This document shows positions 1 to 14,014 of a DNA stretch of 64,000 nt, one piece after another; the first letter of the stretch is position 1, and the number at the start of each line of letters is the position of its first letter. Below the pieces are notes generated by a model, which worked only from the letters and a program-made list of their open reading frames with translations, made no database searches and was not told where the DNA came from. Source of the DNA: Tetmemena sp. SeJ-2015 (lineage: Eukaryota > Ciliophora > Spirotrichea > Sporadotrichida > Oxytrichidae); the NCBI GenBank assembly GCA_027382625.1, contig JAJKFJ010022172.1, forward strand, positions 62,001-126,000, given 5' to 3'. A program made the translations under genes and the position numbers.

Positions 1-2744
1 ATTTCGCTTATTTTCTGAGCATCCCAAAAAACATTATTTTCGAAATCACTAAGTATCTACAGGTCAACGAGATTAACAAGCTTGAGATCACTTGCTCCGC
101 TTTCAAGCTCAGGATTGTTAGTGACTACAAATTAAATTTACTAAATTTAAATATAAAACTTTTTAATTGGATATATTTCTCAATATAATGAATTAAAAAA
201 TATTTCCATAAATATAAATTAATTATTGACTATGTCTATAAAACAATCAAAATAAACTATATCTTATGCTCATTTCATTTAATAGTATTAATATTAAGTA
301 TAGATGCATATTTAAAATCTCTTATGCAACAATTCGTAAGCGATTCTTTAATAAATTGTTTGATATATCGATGATGAAAAAGAGGCTGTAACTTCTAAGT
401 ATTTCTCTTGTTAGAGCGTCTCTACTGCATCCAGCTCACTCGACGGAGATGCTTTCTAAGGTCACTCAAATAGCTACTAAAATGTTAAAAGTTTAAAAAG
501 CGCTCTTACTTAAATAAAAGTGTTTTAGATTTTTAACTCTCCCCAAACAATGTTGTTCAAATGTTCTCCCTCTGCTTTCAAAGAGCTTAGATCAGATTTA
601 ATCAGAAAAAGAACTTATTCACTCTAGCTTGGAGTCGTAAATTTACAAATATAGTCACTATTTTGTTTAAGATATTTTATTAGGTTAGTACAAGAAGGCT
701 AACAGAGTAAGGTCAGAATTCATTTCATCTATTCATTTAAATCCTTAATAAAAAGCAATATAATTAATCTTTATTAAATTTTAAAGGGAAATACCAACAC
801 AATTCTTTAAGAACTTTTAATTTTTATTTTTATTGTGGATCTATCCATTCTAGCAATTAAAAGGTTGAATCCTTAAAAAATAAATAGGAATTCAACATTA
901 TGTGCGTTCCAACCACTTTTGAACAAGGCACCCTCATGCCCTCTCTAATTCGCACTTCCTTCAAGCTTTGCAACAAATATTCCAAGGTAGAGAAGATCAC
1001 ATTTGACAAGAAGAGGAATGAAAACTTCAGACTCCTTGAACAGTTGACCCTACCAAAGATAAAGGACATCATTAGTCAAGAGAAAGAGCAAATAGATTAC
1101 ATCAGACCTCAAATTTTCACTTATTTTGGGGAGATACTCCAAACTTAAAGCTTCAATTCATTCTAGACTCCAGAGTCAAAGGTTTTCGTATATGTCATGA
1201 GCCAATTCAAAGTACTAGCTGACACTCATTACTTAAACTTCCTAAATTAGGTGAACCAAGCTGCCAAGAAGAACAAGCCTCAACTTATTATTTAAAAAGC
1301 TCTCAATTCTTAAAAGAATCTCTATTAAATAATAAAGAGGGTACTAAATAGCAAAGATAAACTCAAATATAAAAGTAAAGTATATCTTGTTGAGGAATAT
1401 ATTACTTTTTTAAGATGTTTATTTGCTAGAACTTTAGCACTTTATTATAAAAAGGATTCGCACTAGCCCCAGTCTCAGATAAAATATCCTTTTTGCCTGA
1501 AATAGTTCTTGGAGACTTGCTTCTTTCTGTATGGAAAGACTTGCAATAAATATTTGTGTGTTTTCTTTTATGACTCTTATCTCTCCAATATTTTAGAGCA
1601 GTTAGCTTAGGTTGCGTTTAACCAACTCCATGCAATTCATTCCAATTTCGAAAAGGTAGAGTTCAACTTCTAAGCTAGGAATATAAAAAAGATCATTGTA
1701 TTTAAGTGCTCTTTTAAATAGTTATATATTTTAATGATTAAGATTCTAAAAGTTATTAGAGAGACAGAGTCAAGTGAAGCTTTCGAGAGCTTACTAATAG
1801 CTAACTATTAGAAAGCAGTAAATTGCTTCTTTGATAATGTATCTGAAAGCTGTGCCTCACTTTAAGACTTCCATTTCCTGACCAAGCAGTATTCTACACA
1901 TCTATCTACAGAGAAATCTTTAAGCTAAATCTTTTCTCAGACTAAGCTTCGCTACCTGAACACAGTTTTCTCGCGTATTCTAAGCCAATAGATTCTCTAT
2001 AACTAATGCTAGATCAGCTCAGATGCCACCAATTCTTCTTTCTTCCCTCTCTAACACCTAAATTAGTTATTGAGCAAGTTATTTCCACCTAATAAATTTC
2101 TCTTAAGTTTACTTCCTGAGAGGATTCACTCTACAGTTTTCTTCAAAGCTATCTAGCACATGATGAAGGTCAACACTGGCGCACACGTGTCCAACTAGCA
2201 AATCAGACATTCTCTGTTAGTAATGAATGTTTTTATTTTAGTAGCAGGCCCTGACAACATAAAAATGGCAGAAGACTTGGCAAGGATCCTAAGACACATC
2301 AAGAAGAAGTATTAAAAAATTCTTTAATTTCAAGAAGAATGCCGAAAACTTAATTCTATCGGGAGATTCACTCTGTCTTGTTTCAAATTGTTAAATAAAA
2401 ATAGGAATGTTATTATCTTGAAGATTCTAACTTCGAGAGTCTAGCCTAAAATGCATTGATAGCTGCCATCTATTCTCACGACATCGCCCAGGAAGTCGAG
2501 AAGAGAAGAGCTGTAAAGCAAGAGGAACAAAAGATAGCCATGCAAAAGAGCAGATACTAATTTTTCTTTAAGCTTTTTTAAAGAGAGTAAAAGACTTAAG
2601 AGTAGAATATTATTTGCACTAAACAATATTTGATGCAGTTGTTAGTTAAGAGTTGAACTAATGAAAAAGAGCAAGTTCAGGGAGTTCCAGAGCTACAACT
2701 CGCAAGGATAATAAATTAATCAGCCAAACCTTCTTCTATAATGA
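1..2744 (+). CDS. F-box-like protein, 5' end outside the window
   Basis: Read with TAA/TAG as Gln. Residues from position 3 (reading LSIPKNIIFEITKYLQ) look like the start of an F-box helix bundle, which would bind Skp1 in an SCF ubiquitin ligase. A second open stretch runs from about 371, and a long exon in frame with the ATG at 900 continues to the TGA at 2742-2744. Likely introns include one at about 2587-2638 (GTAAAA...GCAG) and one near 2370-2415. The roughly 550-residue remainder is helical, rich in Leu, Phe and Lys, and unrecognised. It is not certain that the F-box fragment and the later exons belong to one gene, because 120-370 is AT-rich and could be an intron, an IES or a gene boundary. 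The 5' end lies left of the window. Confidence 0.45.
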
Positions 2745-3226
2745 TATGAGAAAGCTTGACTGACTGTAAAAATAAGTATTTTATTAAAATCCATTTCAAG
2801 AATGGGCTAGTATAATTAATTCAAAATAAATATCAATCAAATGATTATAAAAATAAATTAATAGTTGATATATTAATAAACAGTACAATTATTTAAAGAT
2901 CATGCATATAGTTCACCTTTTTTAATAAATTATAGATGGATAGTAAGAAACAACTCTAAATGCAAATTGTCTAAAAAATAAAGCTTCAAAATATTTGCTT
3001 TAAAAAAATTTAAGATTATATAATTTGTTTTTACTCGAAGCCTATTCTTAAAATTTATTGATACAAAATATAGCTGTTAACTATCTATCAAAAATACATT
3101 ATATCAATCAATCATTAAATTCTTATGCTTAATTATTTGAGTTGCTTTAATTTTTATAAGATTTTCTAAGTTATTGAGCAATATTTGCTTTCATTTATTT
3201 TATAGGTTCCATTCACAGACATATGT
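2745..3226. other. AT-rich intergenic stretch
   Basis: About 480 bases between the 3' ends of two convergent genes. I see no coding frame, RNA gene or clear repeat here. It is noticeably more AT-rich than the flanking exons and is probably 3' untranslated and spacer DNA. Confidence 0.5.
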
Positions 3227-4254
3227 TCAAATAAGGATATAAACGAAAATTCTTTGAGTAAGTGATATTTAGAACTCATAAATTAATTTTGAGAACTTTT
3301 CTCATCTTGAGGGATGCAAGGAGCAGCATCAGAATCGATAGGGTATATTCCAAACTCTGCCATATAAAATCCAGTTTCCAACTTGCTCGCATCGATGAAC
3401 TCCACAACCAAAAGCTCTTGCGAGCCATCAAACCAGGCATGATGATTTAATCAAATTATAACCTTTGAAAATAATCATAAAATTTTCTAGTGCTTGAGAT
3501 GACTCATTATCAAAAGAAGGAGTATTCAAGGCGATGACTTTAAGGTCTAATTCTCTGAGGTACTCAACACCCTCTTATCAATGATTAATTTTTAACTCAG
3601 TTGATAGATAGGGGAAATTAGAAATGTTTCCAGTTTCTGCATTTGGCTTATCATCGTACTTAAACTTCAAAATAGCTGCTTTGATGAACTTAATCTACTC
3701 TGTACTCAATCCTTCAATAGCCTTTAAATAGGCTCTTTTAAGTTCGTCTTTTGAAACCTGGTTAGAGAGTTCAGCAGATCCATCTGGATTTAGTTCTATC
3801 ACTATAGCTAGATATGGCTCTTGAAATTTTTCATATTTTTAGGCAATACTCAGCCCATCTTTGTTCTTGATATGGCATTCTGTTTCCGCATGAGTGGTGT
3901 GCAGATGAGGGCAGAAGTTTAGCTGCTCTACACTCAGAGTCTCAAAAGGGTAGGGGCTTTCTTTTTTAGCAAGACCGGCGCCGAAACAAGTGAAGCCCAA
4001 AGAGCTCTGGCTTCCCTAAAAATACAGAGGCCTAGTGCAGTTTATGATCTTAGAAAGCTCAAAGCTCCCTTCAATACCTGGAAAAGAGATAATTTGAGCA
4101 ACCTCCTTATGATTAATTTCCATTTAAAGATATTTGTAATTAATAAACTCGCTATCGAAATTTAAAAGATTTATTGGCAAATATATCTCCAAGTGAAAGT
4201 AAAAGTTAATAACTATTGATATCTAACTCTCGATAAATCTAAGGAACTGGCTGC
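3227..4254 (-). CDS. Kynurenine formamidase (cyclase-family) module
   Basis: Metal-dependent hydrolase of the cyclase family (PF04199), which converts N-formylkynurenine to kynurenine and formate. Visible hallmarks are a metal-binding segment reading HTTHAETECH near the middle, an upstream FPGIEGSFELSKIINCTRP segment, and a C-terminal FGIYPIDSDAAPC segment like those of the bacterial family. A 24 bp insert with an in-frame TGA (pointer CTC on the + strand) interrupts the middle; a further 35 bp insert with a 6 bp pointer sits near the C terminus, and its removal brings a TGA into frame at 3227-3229. A 46 nt GT-AG intron or IES lies near 3400-3450. No ATG opens the frame upstream of about 4121. 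Since the neighbouring paralogue fuses KMO to a formamidase-like domain, this module may be the C-terminal half of one protein with the KMO at 4255-5832. Function is well supported; gene limits are not. Confidence 0.75.
3259..3293 (-). other. IES, 35 bp, pointer TTTGAG
   Basis: Direct repeats TTTGAG at 3253-3258 and 3288-3293 bound an AT-rich insert. Removing it places a TGA 11 codons downstream in frame and gives the formamidase a compact C terminus. There is no family homology exactly at the junction, so support is weaker than for the other inserts. Confidence 0.55.
3575..3598 (-). other. IES, 24 bp, pointer CTC
   Basis: CTC at 3572-3574 and 3596-3598 flank an AT-rich 24 bp insert that contains an in-frame TGA on the minus strand. 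Removal joins FPYLSTE to GVEYLRELDLKV without changing frame, as the formamidase fold requires. There are no GT-AG ends. Confidence 0.8.
4134..4222 (-). other. Candidate IES, 89 bp, pointer GATAT
   Basis: GATAT occurs at 4129-4133 and 4218-4222. Excision would bring the KMO frame into the formamidase frame (reading RYLQMEINHKEV), supporting a KMO-formamidase fusion, but leaves the TGA at 4255-4257. Overlapping alternatives exist: a 7 bp repeat TTTAAAT 38 bp apart and AGATTT 22 bp apart. The junction is unresolved. Confidence 0.4.
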
Positions 4255-5832
<1,578 letters not shown>

Positions 5833-6089
5833 GGTTAGTTTAATATTTTAATTATTGATAGAGAGTGAGAAAGAGACTTTAAATTAAGGTCCTAATAGAT
5901 AATCAAATAGGAGAGAAAGAGACAAGGAAATTTTCTCTTTATATACTATAGTTAAGATATGCGTAATTATCCTTTAATGATTAATCGTCAGAATTAAGAT
6001 ATTAAATTGATTCCTCGTCATCGTCAAATGTAGGAGGAACTTAAAAACTAACTAAAAAGGCATTCGCTCCAAATTATGAGTGAGTTTAT
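5833..6089. promoter_or_regulatory. Upstream region of the KMO gene
   Basis: The roughly 257 bases between the KMO start and the 3' end of the fusion gene upstream on the same strand contain no coding frame. It probably holds the KMO promoter and the 3' flank of the fusion gene. No individual element is recognisable. Confidence 0.3.
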
Positions 6090-9000
6090 TCATTTTTTGA
6101 TATGATTTTCAAAGAATCTAAAGAGTTTTTCAACTATCGTGTTCATTTGATCAGCATCATCTATCTTCTAAATTACATAATAAATTGCTAGATAGATAAA
6201 GAGCCCGTGTGAATTAAGAGGAGTTACTAAGATATTTTCTTGTTCTAGCATGAGATGAGCCAAAGAATTAGAATCTGAAAAGGTGCTATATTTGGCCTTC
6301 TCTACTAAGATAACTTCCTAATGGCGATCCATTCCTAAAACTAAAATGCATTCATTAGCTTATATCATAATTCTTATATAACTTTAAATATGCCATCGAT
6401 CTCATTCAATCTCTATAACATCGTTTGCTTAGCTCTCCTATCAATATCTCCATTTAGCTCATGTGTTTCCTTTTAACTCTCAAGCAACTCAATAATTTTA
6501 TCGAAGGAGTTCAAGGTCAAACTTGAAACCTTAGTCTCTTGATTTTATTGGAGTGCGTTATTGACTAGGTCAAAGTGACTATAAGGATCTAAGGGAATCA
6601 CCCAACTGAGATTGAATTCCCTCAAAGACTCTTCGAACCCAAGCTCAGATAAAATAAATATTAGCAAAGTAGGGAACTGCTTGCTGAGTTCCAAAACCTG
6701 CTCAGTTGTTCTTGACAAAGGAGATTAGTAAATTCCCTCGTCATAAATCAGGGTTAACTTGTGGTATTCTGCCCATTTTTAGATTGTGCTTATTTGCTAG
6801 TCATTTAGACTGGGTAAATTAAGGCTAGTAAAGTTAGGAATATAGAGGCCTCTTGTATCCTTGCTGAGCAGATTTTGTAGTCCTTCTTAAAATATAAAGT
6901 TATAAATCTAAGCTAGGGTCTTAAAGTAAATCCAGATGTTAGAATTTCAAGGTTGCTGAGGAATTGAACATACCTTGATAAGGACCCAGCACGATTATGA
7001 CGTCCTCATTTTTGAAAAACGAAGAGAGGACTTAATTGATTGATTCTGCTCTATCTGTTTAAGTAGAATATGATATGGATTTTTGATATCCATTCCGTAT
7101 CTTTGAGGAATCTTTTAACTCATAGTAATTTAAAAATTGTATATCTTAGCTTTAACCTAATCTGCTAAGCTATTGATTGAACTAGTTCTTTCGCTATGAA
7201 TATCCATAGCATTTTAAATGACACTGATGATTTATCTTTTGCCAATTAAAAAAAGATAATTGTTTTCTTGATCTAGATGTCGATTACTTATTCTTAATTA
7301 CTGATGAATTCTTAGGTCTTTATGTCTAAGTATCTATAGTTAGCTTAGAAATGTTGCATCTTCTTTTAAGGAGCAGAGGCTTTACTCAATTATGGCCATT
7401 ATATAACTGAGTTTGCATGTCTATGAAGGTGATGAAGATCTCTCCATACTAGTTAAGTCTACTAAGATCTTCTCAGGTAATAAAAATACTTCAAATAGCA
7501 ATTCATTATAATTGCCTCCAGAAGAATTGGCTGTTCCTTTTTTGTCTCCCAAATGATGATCAACAAGCACGATATGAGAATCCAAGAAAGTCTGGAAGGA
7601 CTTGTCAAAATCTAAGATGCAAGACACTATCTTTGCTTCTTGGCACTCAGGATGATTGAGCAAATAGAGTAATGCTATTGCTACCTCTTTAGAAACATCT
7701 TTGCATCCCTTTACGATATCATCGATATGATTCCACTCTCCAAGTTTCCTTACTTCCTCATGCTCTAAGTAGAAATCGTACAACCACTCTTGTATAGCTT
7801 TGAATAAACTTTTATGCGTTCCATATCTCTTAATTTTAGCAACATCGTATTCTTTAAGATGCTCTTGCATCTTCTTAGGGTCGTTTAAAATGTGATGCTT
7901 AAAATAAATCTGCTCTCTTCCCATACCTAAGAGAATTTACATAACGTAAAACTGGCAACTCTAAACTCCAGATGCTGTTCCTAGAGCGCTTCTGAAACCA
8001 TTCACGAAATTGTGAGTTGACATCTCGCACAGCACGAAGTTAGTTTCTTTCTAGACTACGAATAGTCTTAGAATCTAGTTGATGTACTCTTACACGTTCT
8101 GCAATCTTTCATTAACTGCTCTTCTTTCAAAGATGTCTATAAGGGCTTCCAAAGTAATTATGGACTAATGCATAGCTAACTCGTTTATCTGATGAACTCT
8201 GATGAATAATTTTTCTTCTAGATAGTCAGTCCTGTTTCTCATTAAGGCCAAAATCTCTTCAACTGCGAGGTACTCTGAGTAGTAGCATTCTTTTTTCTTG
8301 TGTGCATAAATGTCTATCAATTCTGCATTTTCAATTCTTCTTGCCTTTAAAATGAATCCTCTTTGCTCAAAGCCATCTTAAACACTTTAGTCTTCTTTTA
8401 TGGCGATTGGTAGAGTCTCAAGATTGATCACGTATGCAAATAGATAAAAATTATGCACCAACAATAAGTTAAGATAGGTCAAAATTTCTCAGAGTCACTT
8501 CAAATTCTGATTTTTCAATTTCTTATGAGTTACTGACAAATATTTTAAAGCCTTTGTCTTTAAGAAAGGCTAGAGAATCTTGAGCAATTTAAATTTCCCT
8601 TCATCGGTAGTTTTGATGATTGCGACCTGGTAGATATTCTTTACATTTTTCATGCTCTGTTTTATACTCTTGTAAATTGCCTTTGAGTAAGCCTCCTCAA
8701 TATCTTTTAAGCTAGTTTCATTGCTATTTACTTCCATGACAAGACTCAAAAGAGTTTACTCGATCAGTTCTTGTGTCTGTCTATCTTTTTAAAAAACTCC
8801 ACAGGAGAAATTTTCCTCAGTTGTAGGTATAGAGCAATTTATGGCTTTCGCTATTTGAAACTATCCGATATTTGGCAATAAAACAACCTCTTAGTTAAGA
8901 GAAAGTACTCCTAACTGTTGAATGATTTCAACAGCTGTGGGTTCAAGATCGTATTTACCGGCATAGCTCTTAAGAATCTGTCTAACTATTGTGTTCTAAG

Positions 9001-10502
9001 AATCTTTCACAATAATACTCTCGTAGTTAGGAATCATCCTAACCTGTCTGACGATCTCATCCTCTACCTTTCCAAAAGTTAAAGCCTTTTCAAAATCAAT
9101 GTCACTGAACTCTATCAGTTGATACTGAGATATGAAATACTGAGCATAGTTCTCTGCCAAGTAATCTATGATAGCCTTTCTCTCTCTAAATTCAGAGTCA
9201 TATACCTTTCTTCTAGTACCTTCTATGTACTTCTTGGCCAAGAGATTGATGGCATCAGTGTTTGGCTTTCTAATAGCTTAAAAAGCCTCCATTATCTTTT
9301 TCCAATCTATTTCTTCAATTGCTGCTGAGGTGGGTTGAGAGTTGCTATCTGATCAAGAGTTCTAGCTTTGTCACATCTTCGAAGGAAGCCATTAGAGTTT
9401 AGCCCAGATATCTGAAGATCTTGTGTGCAGCATCTCCGAAGAGTGAGACCTTACCGAAATTCCAAGGATAGCAAGTATAGTCTGAAAGTTCTCCAAGATT
9501 TTATATTTCGAGGGCATCCTCTTCAAAAGTGACTTTGTCAGCAACACCGGGGAATCTTTCCCGAAGATATTATACGAATCTATCTTTAGTCCTGAAATTT
9601 CTAAAACAGTCAATGTTGTCATTTTCTTCTCCAATAGGTAGGAAAATACTGCAGGTGAAGGACTTGTCTTTGTTCGGCATGGCAACCAGATGTGCATCTT
9701 CAACCGTCCATTGGTGGAGTGAGTTTTGGTCATATGCGAAATTGCCTTCATCAGTTGGCGGAATTAAGCACTCCAGGTATGCGTAATTAGAGTAGTCTTG
9801 GTTAAATTTGAACCCTTTTTCAAAAATCAGCTTCTTCTTAATCAATTGGAATGAATCAGTTAAAAATATAGGTCAAATAGACTAATATATCATCGGTAAT
9901 GAAGATGTGAGAATAAGTTTGCTCTATCGATTCTCCTGACTCTTGTGAAACTTATTCCATTCAAGTAAAAATCAAAATATCTCTAAAAGTTATAATTTAT
10001 AGCTATATAAGGTCCCTCTAAAAAATATTACAAAAATTATGGACATACTTTTAGAAATTTAGAAAGTCAATTACTGTGTCAAATCTCACGCATATTTAAG
10101 AATTTGACGAGACCTCCTTTATTAAAATGTCTCTAAGCAAATCCCCTCTGAGTGTGGGAAAGGACTCATCTTTTCTTCCATATTTGTGAGTGATAGTCTG
10201 GCCCTAAGAGTTGTGATAAGTTCTTTGGTTCATTCTCACAGACTGCTCGACTACAGTTTCTGTTACATGCACCAGATCAAGAGCTCTCATTCCCCTGTGT
10301 GAAATAGTCTCATTAATCTGCTGTTGCTTTTATTTCTTATCTAATCTCTTGGAGGGGTGTGGCTAAGGATCGAACATCTAAACAGAGAGGCCCTTTTATG
10401 CCAGCATGAGTGCTAGTACGCAGATGCTGAGTTAATCCCTAGGATTGCGATAGGAAGGGATTGCTTGTTATCGCTGTTTTGCGTTTATTAGGTGCTTTAC
10501 AT
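6090..10502 (-). CDS. Fused kynurenine-pathway protein: KMO-like, formamidase-like, TDO, aminotransferase-like
   Basis: Starting at ATG 10500-10502, four modules follow in one direction. (1) A diverged KMO about 460 residues long with AMPNKDKSFTC and GDAAHKIF, but with the [11 protein letters not shown] block changed to YLGQTLMASFE. (2) About 200 residues aligning with the neighbouring formamidase (LPNIGQFQIAKAINCSIP; FLKDKGFKIFVSNSQ) but lacking the HTTH metal site. (3) Tryptophan 2,3-dioxygenase, which opens the indole ring of tryptophan to N-formylkynurenine: YYSEYL, FIRVHQINEL, FRSALGTASGVQSCQF, and DSHIVLVDHHLG before GTANSSGGNY, so the distal and proximal haem histidines and the substrate arginine are present. 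(4) A class I/II aminotransferase-like domain (IYDEGIYQSPLS; LSWVIPLDPY) whose Schiff-base lysine position reads LSELGF. Two IESs and one intron (6892-6976) interrupt it. Single-base slips occur near 10417-10433, 9332 and 8577, and a further frame change lies between TDO and module 4. Stop TGA at 6090-6092. Confidence 0.75.
8439..8457 (-). other. IES, 19 bp, pointer TATGCA
   Basis: TATGCA at 8433-8438 and 8452-8457, the longest well-supported pointer here. Excision joins the formamidase-like frame (DLSQLIVGAY) directly to the leader of the TDO domain (VINLETLPIAIKED). This is the key join showing that the modules form one reading frame. Confidence 0.85.
9859..9892 (-). other. IES, 34 bp, pointer ATCA
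   Basis: ATCA at 9855-9858 and 9889-9892. It contains a TGA in the entering frame. Removal yields FITDDSFQLIKKKLIFEKG in the KMO-like domain, at the place where KMO proteins have the residues after the second FAD-binding motif. Confidence 0.82.
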
Positions 10503-10768
10503 TTACTAGGCTTATAAAATGATATTAATCTTTGAGTACTACTCTATTAGATGATTAAATGGATTTTAATCGCCTATTTTAGTAGAGCTTTTTATTTTAG
10601 TCAAAGATTTGCGATCGAGCTCTTGACGCAAATGTAAATTACTGTGGAGGAGAAAAGAGCTCAAATTTGGACTAGAGAACTGATGAGTGAGAGGTAAGAA
10701 TCTGTTTGAATTTCTTAAGTAAACTTCAAATTTAAGAGCTTATATTTGAAATAGTCTCTCTTAAAATT

Positions 10769-11560
10769 TCAGCAGGCTTTTCTAACTCCAACAAGACTGT
10801 GGCAGGAGGCGCAAGTGTGGTGCACATCCTTGAGTCCATCCATACAGTACACACAAGGAGCGCAAATCCAAAAACCGAACAGACAGCAACAGATGCAAGA
10901 CAGGGTCACACAGGGGCCGTCAACCAATTCCACTCTAGTCAAACCCTCGTGTCCGCAGTTATAGCAACGCACATTCATTGAGACTCCAACGTGAGTAATA
11001 ACCACAGCTTCGTGGTAGTGATGATTGTATCTAGTATCTCTGCGGTTGTGAGAATGATGTTGATCGTGGTGGTGGTGATGGTGACTGTGTTCTGATTCGT
11101 GGTGGTGATGAGCGGGCTGAATGTTCTGTTGAACGTAGGTAGTGTGGGTCACTTATGTTTATGGGGCGGCCTTTGGAACGTTATAGCCAACTGGCAAGCC
11201 TTAGTTCATTTGGGGTTGAGGAGGTGGCATGTATCCTTGTGGCTGGCCATAGCCCATATTTGGCTGTGCGTAGCCTTGGTTTTACATACCGTATGGATTA
11301 ATTTAAACTTTTTAATGATTCTGTGGGTTTCCGTAAGCAGGAGGTGGCATGTAGGGATTGTTCTGAGGTTGAGGTTGGTAAGCACCACCTGGAGGCGCTG
11401 AGAAAGGAGGTGGTTGCATGCCTGGGGCAGGTGGCTGCATGCCAGGAGGAGGAGGTTGGAACCCAGGTGGTTGCATCATATTTGGAGTGGCGCCTCCTGG
11501 AGGAGCGGAGTATCCTTGGTTGTCCTAAGGTAGCTGCTGGTAGTTGTATTATGGATCCAT
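10769..11560 (-). CDS. LITAF-domain zinc protein with Pro/Gln/Met- and His-rich N terminus
   Basis: A 263-residue protein from ATG 11558-11560 to TGA 10769-10771. The C-terminal third has the LITAF zinc-binding layout: CYNCGH, a hydrophobic Cys-rich insert (SCICCCLFGFWICAPC), then HTCASCHSLVG. LITAF proteins are peripheral membrane proteins of endosomes and lysosomes that insert the hydrophobic segment into the bilayer and act in trafficking. The N terminus has repeated PPPG/MQPP units typical of LITAF proteins, which recruit WW or ESCRT partners, and before the domain a His-rich stretch (HHHHESEHSHHHHHHDQHH) that could bind metal. It reads through several TAA/TAG codons with no intron or IES needed. 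It is divergent from the coiled-coil gene at 11743, with 182 bp between the starts. Confidence 0.85.
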
Positions 11561-11742
11561 AATTTCGTGCTAACTTGATAAATTAATTATGTATATATAA
11601 TAGATCTATCTTACTTATAAAACTAATTAAATCAAAAATGTAATTAACCCATCTATCTCTCTCATTCATTTTAAGTCTCACTCATAATTTAAATTGTTTC
11701 TGTAATTAAAATAGTAAATTATAAACACTTGATTAAAGAGCG

Positions 11743-14014
11743 ATGAGTGATAAAAAATCTAAATTTGCATCTTAAGGCCAATCACCAGCAGCCAATAAAC
11801 AACAGTAGTTGCAGCAGTAACAGTCAAATTAGCAGGCTTAATAATTAAGCACGCATCGAAGTAATGTGAACAACCCCATTCCCTAAGGCACAAAGACCAT
11901 CATGGACATCCTCCCCGACAAGCAGACCTACCACTAAATCAATTCTAAGACGCAGATTTAGAACTCCCCAAACATCAGCCCTAATAGGAAGAATGGATTG
12001 GAAGTTCCCAAATAACCTCCTCAGAGCTAACTCCCTAACACTAATCAGTAGACGCCTGTGTTCTAGAAATCTACCACTAAGTCACTGAAGGGTACGTAAG
12101 TTTATAGCGTAATCTAATTAAGTAGGCTAAACTGGAGTTATGCAGATGGAAATCAACTCCCCACGCTTAAGGGAGAATTAGGGAGAGGCCTCCCCAACTG
12201 CTGAGGAAGAGGACTATAATGATGAGCTCAATGATAGAGTAGAAGGAACTCTAGAAAATTTTTAAGAGGCCTATGAATAGTAACAGCTAAGGAAAGAGTT
12301 AGTTGCCACTATTAGTTACACTTTCAGTGAATGGGAATCCCACCAAAATTCATTTATCAATACTTTTTTGGATTCGAATAAATAATTATTATAGTGAGGC
12401 AATCTCGAAGCTACAAGAAGTTAATGAAAAATTCAGAGTACGAGTCACAGAGCTAGAGTCGATAGTTTAGCAAGCACTCGAGCAATCTAACAAGCAACTG
12501 AATGATGCTAAAATAGTTGTCACGCACAGAGACTTGCTTAAGGGAGAGACCCCAGAAGTTTAAAACAAAAACTTTCAACTAAGGAAGATCTAAAAGTTCA
12601 TCAGCAAGCAACAACGAGAAATCAATTCTCTCAAGACCAAACTGGAATCATTCAGTTTATCATAAACTTTTTTACGATTAATTTTTATTTGCTTTCTTGA
12701 TTGGACATGATACAGAGATCAGCAGACATGGAAAATAAGGTGGTAGATTTAGAGAGACAAAACAAGGAGCTCAGGAAAGTAGCTGGTATTTTGGAGGAAA
12801 GAAACTTAGACTAATATCGTGCATTAGAAAGTCTGAACTAGGATGCGGAGTATGAGGAGTAAACTACCCAAGTAAAGAGAGAAATCTAGAAGTAAAAAGA
12901 CAAGTATGCCATGTTGTTACAGCATAAGAGAGAAGAAGACGCAGCTTTCAAAGAGAAATTCGAGTAGTTAGTAGATGTCGGATAGGAGCGAAGCAAGATA
13001 AAGGAGACCATAGCTTAGATCAAGTACAACTCAAGAGTTGACGTTGACATCGATGATGAAGGGGAGGTAGTCGTCAAAAACTAGGCAAACAAAAATTAAA
13101 ATGGGACACTTATAGTTGGCAAGACTATGGGCAGATCAGTCTCTCAAGCTCAAATAAGGAAGAATAGGTAAGATGACGATCCAGATCAGGTTATAAAGTC
13201 AAGGAATGTGATTGAAAAAGTAATGGACTAGCAGTAAAAGGTTTATGGAGTGAGGAAAAGAGAACTGGAATTGCAGGAATAGAGGCTTGTGGATGAGATA
13301 TAAAGCATGGCAAGAAGATTAGCAGAGGTGGAGGAACAAAATGAACTTATCATAGAAGAAAAGAGGCAGTTGTAGGAACTCTAAAGTTAATAATATGTCC
13401 AGACTAGTTTTGTGAACCACGTCTATAAATATTAGCACTATCGTTAGTTTATTTGAGTCAGATAAACTTCATCTGAGCACAACTTGCAGGAGGATTAGAA
13501 AAAGAAGGGAAGCAAGAGTCTACTTGAAAAAATCAATCAACAAAGAGTGCAGAGTGTTCGTAATGTGAAGTTAATATATTCTTTTATATTTAAGTTGCAA
13601 CCTCAGAAGTCAAGCGATGTGCTCAGAAAGATACAAAGAGAAAATTAAAATCAAGAAATGGCAGCTGTAGCTCGATCACAGTAGAACATGCAAATGAGAA
13701 AGTAATGGCAAAATTAAACTGAAGTTAATACCTCACTGGACAATTCAAAACTCTTATAAAAATCTCCTGACTATCTCTCTAAGGTCGAACAGCAGAAGGA
13801 ATCTCAAAATTAAATGGCCAAGAAAGCATTAAGCAATCAGCGATATGAAGAATCCAAGAATGATAAAGCATCGCCTTCACAGAAATAAAAACAACCCACT
13901 TAATAAGAACCTGTTCCTAAGGAGTTAATGAGTGAAGTAACAAGGAGTCAGATGAATTAATATCTAGGTAAGCAAGAAAGTCTTAAGAAGAACAAGCCAA
14001 CTCATAAAATATGA
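11743..14014 (+). CDS. Coiled-coil protein
   Basis: Starts at ATG 11743 (MSDKKSKFASQGQSPAANK) with a Gln- and Asn-rich, disordered first 130 residues, followed by long stretches of heptad-like Glu/Lys/Leu/Gln sequence (for example DLERQNKELRKVAGILEERN and RELELQEQRLVDEIQ) and a basic tail ending in TGA 14012-14014. Several GT-AG introns are visible, such as one ending ATTTAAG near 13590. The pattern suggests a structural or cytoskeletal protein, but no named family was recognised. Frame changes near 12100 and 12370 fit introns. It shares a short divergent upstream region with the LITAF gene. Confidence 0.7.

Noticed and set aside
10799..11562. Plus-strand frames opposite the LITAF gene
   Set aside because: They are complements of the Pro/Gln- and His-rich coding sequence and show no independent domain.
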